Below, piece by piece: positions 27,309-37,410 of a stretch of 64,000 nt of DNA (its first letter is position 1; each line of letters opens with the position of its first letter). The stretch is from JAWKOK01 sp963698255 (GTDB lineage: Bacteria; Chloroflexota; Anaerolineae; Caldilineales; Caldilineaceae). The DNA lies in the NCBI GenBank assembly GCA_963698255.1, contig CAVOQD010000007.1, positions 22,956 through 86,955 of the forward strand, read 5' to 3'. The notes below the pieces were generated by a model, which saw only the letters and a program-made list of their open reading frames with translations, was not told the DNA's origin and made no database searches. The position numbers and the translations under genes were made by a program.

Positions 27309-27901
27309 CGCTCGCTGCCTGCTCAAGCGTATAGGCTGCCCCATCGAATCGTACGACCGTGATTGAGCATTCACGCATGACGTCTCCACTGAAAGGCTCA
27401 GCCGCCAGTGCCGGATTGGCTGCTGCGATCTCGTCGAAGGTGAAGACGTTGAGAAGGAAGTCGGCGATGGCGCCGCCGTGTGATGCGGCGACGATGGATC
27501 CTTGCGTCCAGCGCTTATAGGTCTCGGCGACAAACGATTCGACTCGTCTGCCGCAATCTGACGACGAATCGCCGGCCGGCGGAACCCACGTCCGTTCGAC
27601 GTTGGCAGCGCTCCCACATGGCGATGAACTCGTCGACTGTCTGTCCGGGCAGGTCGCCGAAGTTGGCGCGTTCGCGCAGACGCGCGTCCTGGATGACTGC
27701 TAGGTCGTGGGGTGCGGCGATGATCGCTGCTGTCTCTCCAGCACGCGCCAACGGGCTGGCATAGACTTGGTCGATGGGCTGATCCGCCAGCCGTGCTGCT
27801 GTGGCATTCGCCTGGCTGATGCCCGTCTGCGTCAACGGTGGGTCGAGGTTGTCGCCCATTCGGTTGATATTGCCGTGGCGCACGAAATAGAAGATGGTCA
27901 T
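27295..27901 (-). CDS. Histidine phosphatase family protein, one frameshift
   Basis: This belongs to the phosphoglycerate mutase-like superfamily. The catalytic RHG is in FYFVRHGNINRMGDN, with conserved LTQTGISQANATAARLA, VYASPLARAGETAAII and RLRERANFGDLPGQT. After a frameshift near 27598 the second His is in IVAASHGGAIADFLLN, where relatives have the SHG motif. The total length is about 202 residues. The substrate is unknown. The gene is convergent with the adenylyltransferase and shares its last 14 bases. Confidence 0.87.
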
Positions 27902-28027
27902 GGGATTACCCTGTAGGAACGGAAGACAATGCAACGAGCAAGGGTGCGTGCTATTGATGGATGTGCGATTATTGATCTAGCCCAATCTTACCATCTGGCA
28001 AGGGGATTGAGAAGCCCGATTCTGACG

Positions 28028-28056
28028 TTGACTTTTCTTTACGTTGTCGTTATATT
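28028..28056 (+). promoter_or_regulatory. Sigma-70-type promoter of brnTA, leaderless
   Basis: TTGACT at 28028-28033 and TATATT at 28051-28056 are separated by exactly 17 bp. The start codon of brnT is at 28063, only six bases beyond, so transcription should begin at or next to the A of the ATG. No ribosome-binding site exists, consistent with a leaderless message. Confidence 0.7.
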
Positions 28057-28062
28057 GTAAAT

Positions 28063-28347
28063 ATGACGCATCTACGATTCGATTGGGACAGTGACAAAGC
28101 AAGTGCGAACCTTGAGAAGCATGGTATTGCTTTCGTGGAAGCAAGTGACATCTTCTACGATGAACTCGCGGTTGAGTTCTATGACGACGAACACGATGAA
28201 TGGGAAGATCGTTTCCTGTTGCTCGGCATGAGTTTGAAGCTTCGTCTTCTGCTGGTTTGTCACTGCTATCGGGAAGATGAATCGGTTATTCGGATCATCT
28301 CTGCTCGGAAAGCAACAAGAGCCGAAGCAGCGTTCTATCGAAGGTGA
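28063..28347 (+). CDS. brnT: BrnT-family RNase toxin
   Basis: BrnT is a RelE-fold ribonuclease toxin of type II modules. The 94-residue protein shows the family pattern FDWDSDKASANLEKHGIAF at the start, the central ASDIFYDELAVEFYDDEHDEWEDRFLLLGMS in parts, and the end VIRIISARKATRAEAAFY, where Arg/Lys residues catalyse. The gene is intact and followed four bases later by the antitoxin. Transcription appears leaderless from the strong promoter just upstream. Confidence 0.92.
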   Translation: MTHLRFDWDSDKASANLEKHGIAFVEASDIFYDELAVEFYDDEHDEWEDRFLLLGMSLKLRLLLVCHCYREDESVIRIISARKATRAEAAFYRR

Positions 28348-28351
28348 ATCT

Positions 28352-28579
28352 ATGGAAGAAGAGTACGATCTATCACAGATGAAATCTCGTCCGAACCCAT
28401 ATGCGAAGCGTTTGAAGAAGCAGATAACGCTTCGGGTCAATCCTGATGTCGTCGATTACTTCAAGGAGATGGCTGAGGAAACTGGTATTCCGTACCAGAG
28501 CCTCATTAACCTTTACTTGCAGGATTGCATGACGTCTCATCGACAACTCAGTCTTCAGTGGATTCCTTCCGGAGACTGA
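28352..28579 (+). CDS. brnA: BrnA-family antitoxin
   Basis: The 75-residue protein begins MEEEYDLSQMKSRPNPYAKR and has the ribbon-helix-helix motif KKQITLRVNPDVVDYFKEMA, then ETGIPYQSLINLYLQDC, as in BrnA/CopG-like antitoxins that bind BrnT and repress the operon. The start at 28352 is four bases after the brnT stop; an in-frame start at 28277 would overlap brnT needlessly. The gene is intact. Confidence 0.9.
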   Translation: MEEEYDLSQMKSRPNPYAKRLKKQITLRVNPDVVDYFKEMAEETGIPYQSLINLYLQDCMTSHRQLSLQWIPSGD

Positions 28580-28741
28580 GGTGGGACGCCATATCTGGTA
28601 GCCGGCTTGAGCTATGCCTACGTGGGCTCGCTAAAGCCGAAACCGACGAAGCGGAAGGCGAAGAAGAAGACGACAGCCAAGAAGAAGTAGCGAGGATCGA
28701 TTTGTTCAATCGATTCCCACCACTTCTTTTCCGCGCTCTAC

Positions 28742-30059
28742 TCAGATCAGCTCTGCATCAGCCTCATCCAACTGCGGCTTGCGCAACATCAGGCTGAGCA
28801 CGCCTGCCGCCAACGGCAGCAGCGCCGAGAACAGGATGACTTCGCGATATCCGCCGGCAATGTCGAAGGCCGCGCCAAAGACTATCGGGCCAATCGCCGA
28901 TCCGACGACGTTGATGGCCACCATCACGCCGAGGATGCCGCCCAGGTAGCGCCGGCCAAAGAGATTGGGCTTGAGCACGCCGATGCTCAGGCCGAACAGC
29001 GAGGCTGAGATGCCGGTGATGACCGCGTAGAGCGAGGGCCATGGTCGGGCTGTTGAGGAAGGCGAGCAGGACATAGCCGGCCACCTGCCCCAAACAGGCG
29101 AGCGCCAGGACGTAGTTCTGGTGCTTGATTCTGTCCAGGCTCAGCCCGGCCACGACGACGGTCACAAAGGCAATCAGCGGTTTGATGCTCATCATCTTGG
29201 CCGCGTAGGCCATGTCGAATCCCCGCTCATCGAAAATCGAGATGAAGTGCAGGATGACGCCGGTCCCGACCAGCGACGCCTGGAAGACGCAGAAGGCGAT
29301 GATCCAGAATGCGGATGTGCGCATGGCCTGACCCTGGGTGAAGGAGACTTCATCGATGGTGGCGGTCGTGATTTCGTCGGCTGGGGTCGTATTCACGTTG
29401 GGAGTTGCATTGGCATCGGGCTGAAGACCGACGTCCTCCGGTCTGGAGATCAGGAAGAAGAAGGCGATGGGGATGAAGATCAGCCAGAGACCGGCGGCCA
29501 GGAACTGATATGCCTGTCGCCACCCAAACGTGGTGATCAGATAGTTGTTGAGCAGCGGAAAGATCACCGCCCCTGCGGTACCGCCCAGGCTGACCAGCAT
29601 AATGGTGAGGGCCCGGCGCTTGATGAACCAGGAGGGCGCCAGCGTGCTTGCCGACAGGTCCAGCGCGCCTTTGCCTGCGAAGCGCGCCAGAAAAAATCCT
29701 CCGAACAGCATGACCGGTGAGATGACGGCGCTCAGGAGCACGCAGGCAATCCCCAGGATGGCGGCTGCGGCAATGGCCACCCACTTGGCCCCCACACGAT
29801 CAACAATTCGCCCCACAAACAACATGAGACCGCCGGCCAGCAGCGTTGCGGCCGCGTAGAGTGAGGACAGGTAGGTTCGACTCCAGCCAAATTCATCGAC
29901 AAACGAGTCCATGAACATGGCGAATGAATCGGACTGGCCGGGCGTGGTGGCGAACATGGCCAGTGCGCCGATGGCGACGACCACCCAGCCGTAGGAGAAG
30001 GGCGTTTTTGCCGCCCATGCATTTCGGGCCTTCAATCTTGCGGATAATGATGCCGCCAT
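28742..30059 (-). CDS. MFS transporter, OFA/monocarboxylate-like, one frameshift
   Basis: The protein of about 438 residues has twelve helices, with PFSYGWVVVAIGALAMFA at the first, FGWSRTYLSSLYAAATLLAGG at the second and the cytoplasmic motif GRIVDRVGAKWVAIA, typical of the OFA (oxalate/formate) and monocarboxylate-porter groups. A hydrophilic loop separates helices 6 and 7 (residues about 215-245). The frame changes near 29040, and the second half has GGYREVILFSALLPLAAG before the end. The substrate is likely an organic acid anion. It lies upstream of nothing obvious and stands alone. Confidence 0.86.
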
Positions 30060-30266
30060 CAGGCGGCCTTGCTGGAGTGTCTGGTTGACATAAGATTTTC
30101 TCGGTGGTAAGGCCGTTCCAAAATATCAAATCCTTATTCGACGGCCTGAAAGCCGCTGCGCAAGCTTCATCATCTAGGGAATCAATTGCTTGCAGCGGCC
30201 TAAGACCATTGAACGTGCCGGTCCGCGACTTGGATCTGCTCAATCTGAACCATACGCCGACCTGTG

Positions 30267-31172
30267 CTAGCCGACGTGGGGCAACACTTCGTCCAACAAC
30301 ATGCCACGCACCTCGGGCAAATCGACATCCGGCACTTCCACCATGAAGTAATCGGCGCCCAGATCGACGAACTGTTGAAGCTGGTCCACAACCTGCAGCC
30401 GGCGTACCCACGAAGGCGTTTTCGGCGTCCACTGGCCGCCGCCTCGTTCCAGAGCTTCTTCCGTCGTACGACCCAGCACCAGCCGGCCAAACCAGGTGAG
30501 CCGGATACTCGCCGGGTCGCGGCCGATGGTCCGGCAGTGGTCGTGCAGCACGGCGACCCTGTCGCTGTAGTCGGCGAAGTTGGCGTCGGGGATGTTCCAC
30601 CAGTCGGCGTAACGCGCGGCCAGCATCATCGTCTTGGTCCCGCCGCCGCCGACGATGATCGGCGGAAGCGGGTCCGGCTTGGGCTCGCAGATGGCGTCGA
30701 CAATGCTGTAGTGCTTGCCCTGGTAGGTGACCTTGCCCGGCTCGGTCCACATGCGCTTGATGATCTCCAGCGTATCCTCAAGCTGTTCAATGCGGATGCC
30801 GGGTCTCGGATAGGGGTAGCCGTAGGCGTGATACTCATCCTCTTTCCAGCCCGCGCCCACAGCCATGATGAAGTTGCCGCGGCAGAGCGTTTGCAGCGTA
30901 GCGGCCATCTTGGCCAGCAGAGCCGGATTGCGATAGCTCTGCCCCAGCACCATCGGCCCGATCTTGAACTGGGGCCAGCGCGCGGCGATGTAGGCGAGCA
31001 CGGTCCAGGCTTCGTAGGTCGGTTCGTCGTCCCAGAAGAAATGATCGGTCATCCACAGGCTGTTGAAATGGCCTTCCAGCGCAGGCAACGTCTCGTCCAG
31101 GTCGGTCAGAAAACGGTCAAGCTGATTCTTGGGCGGGCCGATGGGCAAAGTCAATCCAAATTCAACGGCCAT
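30267..31172 (-). CDS. LLM-class, probably F420-dependent, oxidoreductase
   Basis: The intact 301-residue protein is a luciferase-like monooxygenase-fold TIM barrel. It has FGLTLPIGPP at strand 1, the conserved LWMTDHFFWDDEPTYEAWT, IGPMVLGQSYRNPALLAKMAATL, IMAVGAGWKEDEYHAYGYP and PLPPIIVGGGGTKTMMLAARYADWWN in order. These are standard F420-binding features of the family seen in Chloroflexota and Actinobacteria. The start MAVEFG at 31172 follows GAGGAGA. The substrate is unknown. It is the first gene of a minus-strand metabolic run. Confidence 0.88.
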   Translation of the reverse strand: MAVEFGLTLPIGPPKNQLDRFLTDLDETLPALEGHFNSLWMTDHFFWDDEPTYEAWTVLAYIAARWPQFKIGPMVLGQSYRNPALLAKMAATLQTLCRGNFIMAVGAGWKEDEYHAYGYPYPRPGIRIEQLEDTLEIIKRMWTEPGKVTYQGKHYSIVDAICEPKPDPLPPIIVGGGGTKTMMLAARYADWWNIPDANFADYSDRVAVLHDHCRTIGRDPASIRLTWFGRLVLGRTTEEALERGGGQWTPKTPSWVRRLQVVDQLQQFVDLGADYFMVEVPDVDLPEVRGMLLDEVLPHVG

Positions 31173-31211
31173 GTTTTTGGTTCTCCTCGTTGGGCCAAAA
31201 CAGAAATTGCT

Positions 31212-31304
31212 ATCCACGAAGGCACACAAAGGGGCACGAAGGAAAAAGGAAAAATACCCACGCTCGGAATTCGTTCGTGTTTCTTCGTGGCCCTTGGTGG
31301 ATCA
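31212..31304. repeat. Palindromic element, family B (ccacgaagg type)
   Basis: The imperfect arms contain ccacgaaggcac and cacgaagg units facing ttcttcgtgg and the cccttggtggat end. It fills the space between the LLM oxidoreductase and the ribokinase-like gene and overlaps the latter's stop codon. Related copies are at 37411-37486 and 49962-50031. Confidence 0.65.
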
Positions 31305-32240
31305 GTACTTCTCCGCATTCTTCCGCCTGGAAGCCATGAATTCGTCGAGTTGGCTGCGCGTCGGCAAGCCGTCGATCACACCCAGGTGGGTGGTCATGAA
31401 GGCGCCGGCGTAGTTGGCCTGGTGGACGGCATCGGCCAGCGTCAATCCCTCGCCGAGGCCCACAGCCAGGGCCGCGTTGAAGCAATCCCCGGCCCCGGTG
31501 GGATCGAGAGGCGAGATCTCGACAGCCGGGATCATCTCGTTGCCCTCCGGCGTGACGATCAGCGCGCCCTCCTTGCCCAAGGTGACCACGATCCGCTCAA
31601 TGCCGTAGTCAAGCAGACGTCGGGCAAGCTCAACCGTCGGCGTCGGGTCGTCCGGCGGTAGGCCCAGGAGGATGCGCGTCTCGGTCTCGTTGGGCGTCAG
31701 CAGATCGACATTGGCCAGCAGTTCGGCTGACGCCGGCTTGGCCGGGGCCGGGTTCCAGATGGTCAATGCCCCATGTTTGCGGCCCAGTTCCATGGCCCGG
31801 GCCACCGTTTCCGGCGGGACCTCGAACTGGGTCATGACGATGTCGGCGGCGGCGATCAGATCTTCGGCGGCATCGACATGGGCCGGCGACAGGCGCAGGT
31901 TTGCGCCGAAGTCGCCCACAATCCAGGCCTCGCCCGAGGGCAGCAGGGTCACCGCTCCCGCTCCCGTGTTGATGCCGTCCATGCGGTTGATGTGCTCAAG
32001 CGACAGCCCCTCTTGTTCGAAGAGGTTGGTCGCCATGTCGGCAAAGACGTCATCGCCGACGCAGGCCAGCAGATGCACGTCCGCGCCCAGCCGCGCGGCG
32101 CCGATGGCCTGGTTGGTCCCCTTGCCGCCGGGGCCCAGATCAAACGAATCGCCCATGAGCGTCTCGCCCAACACGGGCGCTCTGGGCACGCCGAAGGTGA
32201 TGCCGACGACAAAACTGCCGACGACGACGATGTTTGGCAT
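31302..32240 (-). CDS. Ribokinase-like PfkB-family sugar kinase
   Basis: The intact 312-residue kinase has the ribokinase signatures: MPNIVVVGSFVVGITFGVP at the start, the substrate motif GPGGKGTNQAIGAARLGADV, and the anion-hole and catalytic base motif DPTGAGDCFNAALAVGL. It also shows the NPAPAKPASAELLANVDLLTPNETE stretch in parts, which places it close to RbsK. It phosphorylates a sugar, ribose or a related pentose. The start follows AAGGAGA. It lies in a run with a sulfatase, which may supply desulfated sugars. Confidence 0.9.
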   Translation of the reverse strand: MPNIVVVGSFVVGITFGVPRAPVLGETLMGDSFDLGPGGKGTNQAIGAARLGADVHLLACVGDDVFADMATNLFEQEGLSLEHINRMDGINTGAGAVTLLPSGEAWIVGDFGANLRLSPAHVDAAEDLIAAADIVMTQFEVPPETVARAMELGRKHGALTIWNPAPAKPASAELLANVDLLTPNETETRILLGLPPDDPTPTVELARRLLDYGIERIVVTLGKEGALIVTPEGNEMIPAVEISPLDPTGAGDCFNAALAVGLGEGLTLADAVHQANYAGAFMTTHLGVIDGLPTRSQLDEFMASRRKNAEKY

Positions 32241-32280
32241 TGATTTTCTCCTTGGTCCTGAAAAGTTCAACCGAACATGG

Positions 32281-32380
32281 ATAGACCGCTGATTTGGCGG
32301 ATGCGGCGGACAGAACCGGATTTTTTCGGATTCATCCGTGTGAATCCGAAATATCAGCGTCATCCGCGTCCCATCAATAG
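32281..32380. repeat. Palindromic element, family C (atagaccgctgatttggcgg)
   Basis: The element begins atagaccgctgatttggcgg and folds on itself through ccggattttttcgg and a gaatccg/cggattc pairing. Related sequences are at 36006-36082 and, in reverse, at 46753-46847. It lies between the kinase and sulfatase genes and runs into the sulfatase stop region. Confidence 0.6.
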
Positions 32381-33835
32381 ACTGGCCCCACCCGGCTGAA
32401 CCAGCCATGGAGCGGATCGCCGAGTTCGATCATGTAGCGCTCCATGCGGGCCATCAGATCCTGGCGCACCTCTTCATACTCAGGTTGGCCATAGACATTG
32501 TGAAGCTGGTACGGATCGGCCACGAGATCGTAGAGTTCGCCTTGATCGCCGGAGTTGAAGGTCAGTTGGTGGGTGCGAGTGCGTACCATGCGTTGGTTGA
32601 CGTTGGTGAAGTGGCGGTCGAAGACGCAGTAGACCTCGTCGCGTCCGTTGGGCGTGGAGTCGCCGAGCATGGCGGGCAGGAACGAGCCGCCGTCCATGTC
32701 TTCCGGCACATCAAGGCCGGCCATGTCGATGATCGAGGAAGTCAGTTCGTGGAGATAGACGAAGTCCTCGATTGGCGCTGCCCGGCTGCGCACAGTCGGG
32801 ATGGGCGACGACCAGCGGGATGCGGTAGATCTCGTCGTACATGAACTCGCCCTTTTCGATGAGCTTGTGTGCGCCCATGCAGTCGCCGTGATCCGAGGTG
32901 AAGATGACCACCGTATCCTCAGCCAGGCCCAGTGCCTCCAGGTGGGCCACGATGCGTCCGACCATGTCGTCGATGAGCGCGCAGTGGCCGTAGTAGCGCG
33001 CCGTGATCTCCTGAAAGCCTTCCCACCCGTAGTCGCCCAATCCCCACATGCGTTCGATCAATTGCTGGCGATAGGGCTTGTTTTCGAATGTCTCGCAATA
33101 GCTGGGGTGTTCGGGAATCGAGGCCGGATCGACCATGGAAAAGTAGGGTTCAGGGATCAGGCAGGGGGTGTGCGGTCCCCAGAAGTTGGCCCAGATGAAG
33201 AAAGGCTCTTCCTCGTCGTTCAGTTCATCGATGAGCCGGTTGGTCTCCTCGGCGACAAAGTATTCGACGCACGATTCGACCGGCCCTTCGTGCAGCGCAA
33301 ACATCTCCTGGGTGCTGCAGCCCGGATTTGTGCCCACGAAGCGGTGCGAGACCGTGGGCAGGTCGAAATCGTTCTCTTGCAGATACTCCTTGTAGGGATT
33401 GCCGCCCATCGGCGCCGCGCCAAACTGGAAGCCGGGCAGCAGGTTGGAGCCGGGGAAGGCATAGCCCATGAAATCCTTGCCTGTGAAGCCCAGTTCACTG
33501 GGACCGCGTTCCTCATCTGCGTGCCACTTGCCCGCATAGCCGCAGCGATAGCCCGCCTCGTCGAGGTAGTGGTTGACGCCCTTGACGCCGTCGTTGATGG
33601 TCATGCCGTTGCCGGTGACGCCATGTTTGTGGGGGTAGAGTCCGGTGTAGAGCGAAGCGCGGGCCGGCGAGCAGATGGCCGTGGGCGTGAAGGCGTTGTC
33701 GAAACGCACGCCGCGTGCCGCCAGCGCGTCGATGTGGGGCGTGCGGCAGATGTCGTTGAGACCGTAGGCGCTGACCGTGTCCCAGCGCTGCTGGTCGGTG
33801 ACAAGCATCAGGATGTTGGGTCGTCGATTTGACAT
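32374..33835 (-). CDS. Sulfatase, formylglycine type, one frameshift
   Basis: This sulfatase of the alkaline phosphatase superfamily has the metal-binding start RRPNILMLVTDQQRWDT, the active-site motif C55-SPAR with Cys converted to formylglycine, followed by LYTGLYPHKHGV, GYAGKWH, the second metal site VVIFTSDHGDCMGAHKLIEKG and the C-terminal GELYDLVADPYQLHNVY. The frame changes near 32788. The total is about 487 residues. No signal peptide is present, so it acts inside the cell or is exported unusually. Its target may be a sulfated sugar or choline-type ester. Confidence 0.92.
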
Positions 33836-33857
33836 AATGTACTATTGTTCCTTCGCG

Positions 33858-35109
33858 TCAGCCCGCGTACGCCCGCTCCACTTCCTCGGCGATGATCTCA
33901 ACGCCGCGCCGCATCACCTCATCCTCGGCCGCGTAGCTCATGCGGATGCACTCGTGCTTGTGACGCCAGTCGCCATCAAGGCCGGGGAAGAAGTATTGGC
34001 CGGGCACGACCACCACGCCGCGCGCCTTGAGCCGCTCGTAGAGTTCCTGGCAGGTGATGGGCATGTCGCGGAACCAGAGCCAGAGGAAAAAGGCGCCCTC
34101 CGGTTTGTGGATGAAGAAGTGCTCGTTGTCGATGGCCGCTTGCAGCCACTCGACGGCCTGGTCGGCCTTGCGGCGATAGTGGGGGCGGATGATCTCGCTG
34201 CCGATCTGCAGGATGTCGCGTGTGCGCACCGCGTCCAGCGTGAGCGCCGCGCCCAGGTTGCCCGGAGCGAGGCTGATGACCGCGTTCATGCCGGTGATGG
34301 CCTTGATGATCGCCTCGTCGGCGATGACGATGCCGGTGCGTGCGCCCGGCAGGCCCAGCTTGGAGAGGCTCATGCAGAGCACGATGTGCGGTTCCCAGCA
34401 GGGCTGGGCCTCGGTGTAGATGATGCCGGGGAAGGGCACGCCGTAGGCGTTGTCGATGATCAGCGGGATGTCGTTGGCCTCGGCCAGCCGGCTCAGCTTG
34501 CGGATCTCCTCTTCGGTCAGCACATTGCCGGTGGGGTTGGTGGGCCGGGAGACGCAGATGGCGCCGATGGACTCGTCGATCTCGATGGCGTCAAAGTCGA
34601 CGTGGTATTTGAAGATCCGGTCGCCCAGGAACTCGATCTGCGGCCGGTAGGCGGTGAAGATGTTCTCGTCGATGCCGGCATCTTCATAGCCGATGTACTC
34701 CGGCGCCAGCGGCAGCAGCACCTTCTTGTGGGATCCGTCGGCATAGCGCGCCGGCGAACATGTTGAAGAGAAAGAAGAAGGCGGTCTGGCTGCCATTGGT
34801 CAGCACGATGTTCTGCGGACCGACGTCCCAGCCGTACTCGCTGCGCAGCAGATCGGCCAGCGCATCGATGAAGGCGTTGTCGCCTTCCGGGCTGCTGTAG
34901 TTGCCGATCAGCTTTTCGAAATCGGCGTCGGAGTCGAGCAAACGCTCCATGCGTGCGCGAAAGATCTCCTGCACCGCGGGCAGGTGGCTCGGATTGCCGC
35001 CGCCCAGCATGATCACGTCGTCGCGTTGGACGGCCTTGCCCAGGTCATCCATCAGTTGCAGGATGCCGCAGTCGCCCAGATATTTGTTGCCGAAGGTTGA
35101 GAATTGCAT
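33858..35109 (-). CDS. avtA: Valine-pyruvate aminotransferase AvtA, one frameshift
   Basis: AvtA exchanges amino groups between valine or alanine and the matching keto acids. The match to the E. coli enzyme is close throughout: FSTFGNKYLGDCGI, IMLGGGNPSHLP, IVLTNGSQTAFFFLFNMFAG, KKVLLPLAPEYIGYEDAG, ICVSRPTNPTGNVLT, IDNAYGVPFPGIIY, and the PLP lysine in CMSLSKLGLPGARTG, ending with HKHECIRMSYA. A frameshift lies near 34752. The start at 35109 aligns with E. coli; an in-frame ATG at 35151 would add 14 residues. It follows the sulfatase by 22 bases and may share a transcript. Confidence 0.93.
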
Positions 35110-35210
35110 GGTGTTGAGGTCCGTGAGATTGGTTTTCTCCAATCTTACCATTGGGCGTGAGGGAAGAGGAATTCGGTATCGGCGACATGATTGTTCAGTT
35201 CGCCACTACT

Positions 35211-35957
35211 TCAATTGTCCCGCCGCATCAGACTGAAACTCTGGGCCGACGGCCCCACGTCCGGCTGACTGGCCAGAAAGAGCGCCAGCGGCACGACATC
35301 CTCCGGCCCCTTGATCCACTCGCTCTCGATGTTGAAGACGCTGCCCTCACGCTTCGGACTGTCGGCCGCCATCTCGGTGACCACCGGTCCCGGAATCAAC
35401 TCGTTGACGCTGATGTTGTAGGGCCACAGTTCCTGGGCCAGCGTGCGCGTCAACATCCACAGCCCGGCCTTGGAACAGCAGTAGGCCGCCGAACCGGCCC
35501 GCCCCTTGTGTCCCATGCCCGAACCCATGGTGATGATCTTGCCGCCGCCCCGCGCCTTGAGGTACGGAATCGCCGCCTTGGCGCAGTTGTAGGCCCCGGT
35601 CAGGTTGACGTCCAGCGTGCGCTGCCAGTCGTCGGGCACGCTCTCTTCGATGGTGCGCCGGTCGATGCTGATGCCGGCGTTGATGACCACGATGTCGATG
35701 CCGCCGAAGGCCTTGGCCGTGGCCGCCATCATCGATTCGACTGCCGCGTAGTCGCAGACATCGGTCTGCACGGCGATGGCGCTGCCGCCTTCAGCACGGC
35801 AAAGCTCGACCGTCTCGTCGATCTCGGATTGGGTGCGCGCCGCACAGCAGATCGACGCGCCGGCCGCCGCATAGGCGACGGCAATCGCCCGGCCAATGCC
35901 CCGCCCGGCCCCGGTGACGACGGCGACTTTTCCGGCAAGCGGGTTGTTTTCGGCCAT
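35211..35957 (-). CDS. Short-chain dehydrogenase/reductase
   Basis: The intact 248-residue protein is a classical SDR: NAD(P)-binding VVTGAGRGIGRAIA at residues 14-27, the DVCDYAAVE acidic stretch, VINAGIS, the catalytic Ser in ITMGSGMGHKG and the YCCSK (YxxxK) active site, then PGPVVTEM. It resembles 3-oxoacyl-ACP reductase or sugar dehydrogenases, and the exact substrate cannot be read from sequence. Its 3' end is 100 bases from avtA on the same strand. Confidence 0.9.
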   Translation of the reverse strand: MAENNPLAGKVAVVTGAGRGIGRAIAVAYAAAGASICCAARTQSEIDETVELCRAEGGSAIAVQTDVCDYAAVESMMAATAKAFGGIDIVVINAGISIDRRTIEESVPDDWQRTLDVNLTGAYNCAKAAIPYLKARGGGKIITMGSGMGHKGRAGSAAYCCSKAGLWMLTRTLAQELWPYNISVNELIPGPVVTEMAADSPKREGSVFNIESEWIKGPEDVVPLALFLASQPDVGPSAQSFSLMRRDN

Positions 35958-36005
35958 TGTTGAGGCTCTACTTTCTCTAGATTCCGACTCTGTTTCGCCT
36001 GTCTT

Positions 36006-36082
36006 GATAGACCGCGGATTAGGCGGATGCGGCAGATAAACGCCGATTCATACTGAAATACAGTCCGCAGAAAATCGCCTAA
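36006..36082. repeat. Palindromic element, family C
   Basis: It begins atagaccgcggattaggcgg, like 32281, and pairs loosely with the downstream ccgcagaaaatcgcct. It sits in the space upstream of the SDR gene. Confidence 0.5.
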
Positions 36083-36110
36083 GGCCATTCCAAGAAAGTG
36101 AATCCCGCGA

Positions 36111-36176
36111 ACGTCCCCGGCACTGCCCGGACCTACTCTGGTCAGCGTGAATTTGTGTGGGCAGTGCCGGGGACGT
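36111..36176. repeat. Perfect 18-bp inverted repeat (acgtccccggcactgccc)
   Basis: Arms 36111-36128 and 36159-36176 pair without mismatch around a 30-base loop. It is a relative of 9198-9246 and lies just beyond the 3' end of the GNAT gene. Confidence 0.75.
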
Positions 36177-36235
36177 GAATTCTAGGATCGGCCTAATCCG
36201 CTCCATTCGCATTCGATTTCACTTCGTAAGAACGA

Positions 36236-37217
36236 TCAGATCAGTTGTGGCGGTCCTGGCCGTGTCGATTGGATCCAGTTCGGCAGCGCTGCCTGCTGCA
36301 CAAATCCGTGTTGCGTCAGCGTTTCGATCTTCTGGGGACAGGTGTTGTCCCCGTAGGCGATGATGGGCGCGTCCGGCGGGCAGCGCCAGCGCATCAATCA
36401 GCGCCGGAGCGCTGGTCCAGAAGTCGGGGTGGCAGTAGACGTCGAGGATACAGTGACTCTCCCAGAGCGGATGCCGTGTCCACGAGGCCACGCCGACAAT
36501 CGCCTGGCTCGCCCGGCTGCGCAGCACCAACGTGTTTGGCGTTTCGCCCTGGCGCTCTCTGCGCTCATTGGCCTGGATCATCGCCAGCGGTTCTTCCTCC
36601 GCGATCGCCTGGCCGTTGAGCCCATACGCGACCAACCGTACCACGCCCGGCCATGCATCCATGAAGAGCGGCTGCATCATGGGCCAATGGCTCCACGTCA
36701 GCGGTTCGACGTCGACCGGCGCTGCCTGAAAAAACTCGGCGTTGAACGCCTGCTCAGAACCGGTGTAGTAGGACATGTAGCCGCTCTGGGGTTCGACGCT
36801 CTCGAAACCAAATCGACGGTACATTTTGTAGGCGACCGAGTCGTAGCCGGTGCCCAGAAAGAGCGCTCGGCCGCCTCGGTCGGCGAAGTGCGCCATCTGC
36901 AACGCCATCAGCCGCGAGCTGGCGCCTTTCCGCCGATCTTCCGGAACGGTCCAGACATGGCCGAAGACGCCCACGCCGGCCCCTTCGATGGTCATGATGT
37001 TGGCAAAGGGGACGCCGCCCCGGTGCAGGACGTAGAAGTACGACTCCAGGTCGAGATCGCGCTCCAACACCTGGGCGACCTGCCAGTTCCAGGGGTCGCC
37101 TTTGTGTTGCAGCAGCGGTCCGATGCGCGGGGCCCAATCCAGATCCGGCCCGACGATGACGCTTGCCTCGACCTCTTCGCCGTTCTTCAGTGTGATGTTG
37201 CCCAGCGATTCAATCAT
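36236..37217 (-). CDS. GNAT-family N-acetyltransferase, two-domain, one frameshift
   Basis: The protein of about 327 residues has two GNAT-type folds. The first shows the acetyl-CoA loop region VFGHVWTVPEDRRKGASSRLMALQM (R/QxxGxG/A type) and YDSVAYKMYRRFGFE. The second is less conserved (VLRSRASQAIVGVASWTRHP). A shift near 36372 restores the true end, CPQKIETLTQHGFVQQAAL followed by PNWIQSTRPGPPQLI and TGA at 36236. The start at 37217 follows AAAGGA. The substrate is unknown. Confidence 0.8.
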
Positions 37218-37410
37218 GCTTCCCATCCTTTGCCCATTGGATACGACTCGCGAAATTCGTCATCAGCCATGCCGAAATAGAGTTCGTCGTGTAGCCGTCC
37301 TTCGCTTCGGACTCTGCGGCGAAGCGTGCCCTCCAACATGAATCCCAGCCGTTCATGCAGCAGACGTGATGGTTCGTTGTCGGCGTAGACCGTTGCGTTG
37401 ACTTTCTGGG
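37214..37410 (-). pseudogene. 3' remnant of a second GNAT acetyltransferase
   Basis: The frame reads AQKVNATVYADNEPSRLLHERLGFMLEGTLRRRV (cited in part) to the stop at 37214, the usual C-terminus of RimJ/RimL-like acetyltransferases (VYADNxxSxxLxExxGF). The first two-thirds are missing: immediately upstream is the family B palindrome at 37411-37486 and then the end of the PLP-enzyme gene. The gene appears to have been cut at the repeat. Confidence 0.6.

Noticed and set aside
26421..27617. 398-codon minus-strand frame opposite the adenylyltransferase
   Set aside because: It is antisense to a gene with clear family motifs and lacks any domain; part of it merely covers the end of the phosphatase gene in the wrong frame.
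28581..28690. Lys-rich tail (KAKKKTTAKKK) after brnA
   Set aside because: No start codon or ribosome-binding site in frame; probably a fragment or chance, too short to call.
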